From: Oscheius dolichura
Lineage: Eukaryota; Nematoda; Chromadorea; Rhabditida; Rhabditidae
Length of the DNA stretch: 64,000 nucleotides
Assembly (NCBI GenBank): GCA_932521035.1
Contig: OW051496.1
Coordinates: forward strand, 8,246,001-8,310,000
Direction: 5' to 3'
This document shows, piece by piece, positions 61,607-64,000 of this stretch (the stretch's first letter is position 1; each line of letters begins with the position of its first letter). The notes under the pieces were generated by a model. That model did not search any database and was not told the DNA's origin. It worked only from the letters and a program-made list of their open reading frames with translations. The position numbers and the translations under genes are program-made.

Positions 61607-63406
61607 CTACCAGAAGAATCGCAGCTTTAAGGCGTTGTCGGCACTGATCCGGCTGGAATTGTCCGGCTTGAGCAGCTGTTGCAGTATGTGGACGAACTGC
61701 ATATCTTGGGAAGTTGTGGCATTTTTCTTGGTGAAATTGTAGCCAAGCTGAAACGGAATAATGAGAAAAGAAGGCAGGGAAAAGCTCACCTTTACTATAT
61801 CCTCTAGTTTGATGAGATCAGACGTCTTGGAAGAGTTTTTCTTCACTTTTGCAGCGGACTTTTTTGGGGACAGTTTCCATTGGAGTTTGCCATCTGCTCC
61901 CATTTCGAAAAACGTGTCAAAGTTTCTTCCATTCCGACAGTTATTTGGGATTCCGACTAGCTGGCAAATCGACCTGAACAGTACAAAAATGGAAAAAGGC
62001 GAACATCCTACTTGTTTAGCTCTTCCTCATTGCTCACATTGAAGAGGTGAAAGTTTGTGTAGAGCTCGGCGAGAAGGCACCCGACCGACCATACATCAAC
62101 TTTCTCATTTAGTTGGCCACCAAGGTAGCACTCCGGTGGCCTAAATACTCTTCTTTATCGGGGAGAATATGGAAACCAACCGGAATCCTAGAGCACACAG
62201 CGGGTGCTGGACACGGCCAATGTAGTCGAGGTACTGGGCATTGCCGAAGTCACAAATTTTGATCTCATTCGGTCGGTAGAGGGAGAGGAGGACGTTCGAG
62301 GGCTTGATGTCCGTGTGGACGACGCCCAAGTAGTGGAGGTGGCTGACAGCCTCCAGCAGCTGAAACAGGGCAATTACTACTGTTCACTTTGTCTGTAGGA
62401 TACGAAAGAATCTGGGGATCCCCATTGAAGAGTGAAGAAGTTCTAGAACTCTCCAAAATTGGAACAGAGGGGCTCGTAAAGACCCCAGAAAAGTAAGGGA
62501 ACGAAACACCTACCTCCCGGCTAATCTCTTTGATATAGTGGAGCTCCTTCTGCTCCTCCTTGTGGATGACCTCTTCCAAAGACTTCCCCATCACTTCCAT
62601 GAATAGGAGCATTTTGCCGTTGTAGATGGTCTCATTGATCAGCTTGACAAAGAAATTGTGCCCGGCTCTGGAGATAGTCTTCAGGATGGAGACCTTAAAA
62701 AATTACTACAGATGAGAGGACACCCTACCTCGTGGTCGACGTATTGACGCTGTGTGCCGTAGGGCTGGACCTTCATCGCCTGATCTTCTTGGATTCCAGC
62801 CAGTTTGTCCTCTTTTACCACTCGGTAGACCTAAAAATACAAATTTATGACGGTTATAGTTGGGGAAATTTGAAAATAGAAGAAGGAATGACTCACCTTG
62901 CCATAGGCGCCAGCTCCTAGCATTTCCCTGATGTGGATGTCGTGGGTCTTCGTCTTAAATGTTGAGTTCATTCGGAGAGGCGGTCCAGTAAGATCTTCTC
63001 TTTCCCTGCTGCCCTCATTCATCACAGTTTCACGTTTTTCGGCGTCCACCCTGTCGGATTCCGAGAGCCAGCTCATCCAGAGGGCCTCTCCTCCTCCTTG
63101 ACCAGGAGCTCCACGATGACAATAACTTGGACGACCGGTAACGCTGCGGTCTCCTCTGATGAAGTAGCCGATCTCCTGAAGCGGCTCGTCTTCTTGACCT
63201 TCCAAATCATCAGCTGGGGCGAGGTTCTCCTTGTTGTGCCGCCTTTCCCGGTGGTATCGAAGGCGAGATGGACCAGCGTGACGAGGACGAAGGCGACGAG
63301 AGGGTCCTGGCTCTTGGGAACAGCGATTAGACGGACCAGGACCAGCGGAATCATCCGAAAGGACGATGACATTAATCTTCCTCTTCAATTCTTCTCGATT
63401 CAACAT
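61607..63406 (-). CDS. CMGC-type protein kinase (CLK/DYRK/PRP4-like)
   Basis: Seven minus-strand exons (63406-62897, 62830-62729, 62693-62514, 62359-62181, 62140-62012, 61973-61790, 61747-61607) give 474 residues. An N-terminal 150 residues are charged and disordered (RCSQEPGPSRRLRPRHAGP). The kinase core is complete: GAGAYGKV glycine loop, QAMKV catalytic Lys, VVHTDIKPSNVLL catalytic loop with HTD in place of HRD, CDFG, RPPECYLGG in the APE position, and DVWSVGCLLAELYTN. HTD and ELYT point to the CLK/SRPK/DYRK/PRP4 branch of CMGC kinases, many of which phosphorylate splicing factors, but the family cannot be fixed. An insert with PKKSAAKVKKNSSK lies before the last helix. The start and exon 3 both follow TTTTTAAG acceptors. 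Confidence 0.88.
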
Positions 63407-64000
63407 AACTTAAAAAGGAATCATTATGGGTCAGATGGCAACCGGGGAGATATAGAAGCGAGTAAACAGAGGGAGAAATCTCGAATCGTAGCGGTCAATG
63501 CACAAATTGATATGGCGACTTTGGGTTGATTTAAACGGCACAACGGGAGAGATAAAGAAGGCCGAGTAAACAGAGAGGGATATCTTAAATGGTAAGCAAT
63601 GCGGAAGGAAATTGATATGGCTCCTTTGAGTTTATTTAAACGGATCGAGACGCGTTCGCCTGTTGTGATGAGTCACGCTGATTAGAGCAACAAACGAACG
63701 GGAGAGAGAGAGGGTGGCAGAGGGCGCGATGGCCCCTTAGGACAAAGAAAAAACTGAGGCTCGAAAAGGGGGAAAACGCTATTGATTAATCGGAATGGGC
63801 CGTACCTAAAGGAAAAAGAGAGTACCGGGCAGCAATCGGCTAAGGGGAGGGTCGATATTCAAGAGCAGGTAGGAATGATGGAGGGCCGGTGAGAAATATA
63901 GAAACTGTGTTGAAACATTAGAGACGGGGAGGAGCGGGAGAGGGGGGAGCAGGGGAGAAAAAAACTGATCCTAACAAAGAACGTGGCAAGATATGAGGAG
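63407..64000. other. upstream region of the kinase gene
   Basis: No supported exon. A near-repeat of a segment around GAGATA(TA)GAAG..GAGTAAACAGAG..GGGA occurs at about 63449 and 63549, followed in each by ATTGATATGGC, suggesting a local duplication of about 100 bases. Confidence 0.4.

Overview
The window is nuclear DNA of a nematode, most likely a chromadorean. Genes are cut by many short introns (about 37-60 bases) ending in TTTCAG or TTTTAG. Many coding starts sit a few bases after a splice acceptor, as expected for spliced-leader trans-splicing. The gene families also fit: an SGNH domain of the nematode acyltransferase 3 (OAC) kind, an otopetrin, a GnRH-receptor-like GPCR and a SMYD methyltransferase. 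I could not fix the genus. All exon joins were worked out by hand from reading frame, phase and splice sites; spliced lengths were checked to be multiples of three where a full model is given.

Layout. 1-4 kb: 3' part of an SGNH acyltransferase gene, a tiny TATA-driven secreted Cys-rich peptide gene, an inverted broken copy of the SGNH gene, and a four-pass membrane protein. 4.5-6.9 kb: branched-chain aminotransferase. 7.9-11.4 kb: choline-phosphate cytidylyltransferase and UPF3 (nonsense-mediated decay) on the same strand, AT-rich. 11.7-12.5 kb: a broken small ORF and a candidate 34-residue membrane micropeptide. 13.5-21.3 kb: otopetrin proton channel. 22.8-25.8 kb: OATP/SLCO transporter, convergent with a GnRH-receptor-like GPCR (29.7-25.9 kb, minus). 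29.7-41.5 kb: gene-poor, with one possible terminal exon near 38.3 kb. 41.6-46 kb: SMYD-type methyltransferase (minus) and ZPR1 (plus), head to head and AT-rich. 46-50.9 kb: three tandem aldo-keto reductases with identical exon lengths. 51.1-52.2 kb: Lys-rich protein with an SH2-like end (minus), flanked upstream by a TTAA-bordered foldback element. 53.8-54.9 kb: Pro/Gln-rich single-pass protein. 57.6-60.4 kb: small secreted peptide or neuropeptide candidate with a 2.5-kb intron. 61.6-63.4 kb: CMGC-type kinase (minus).

The genes are mostly functionally unrelated neighbours. The only clear local family is the aldo-keto reductase array. The most unusual items are a family of small inverted-repeat elements sharing an ACCCGTAAAATCTCGGCAG-like end and sitting in introns, repeated use of AAG splice acceptors, a GC-AG intron in ZPR1, an SH2-like domain without its usual phosphate-binding Arg, and an apparently new secreted peptide precursor.
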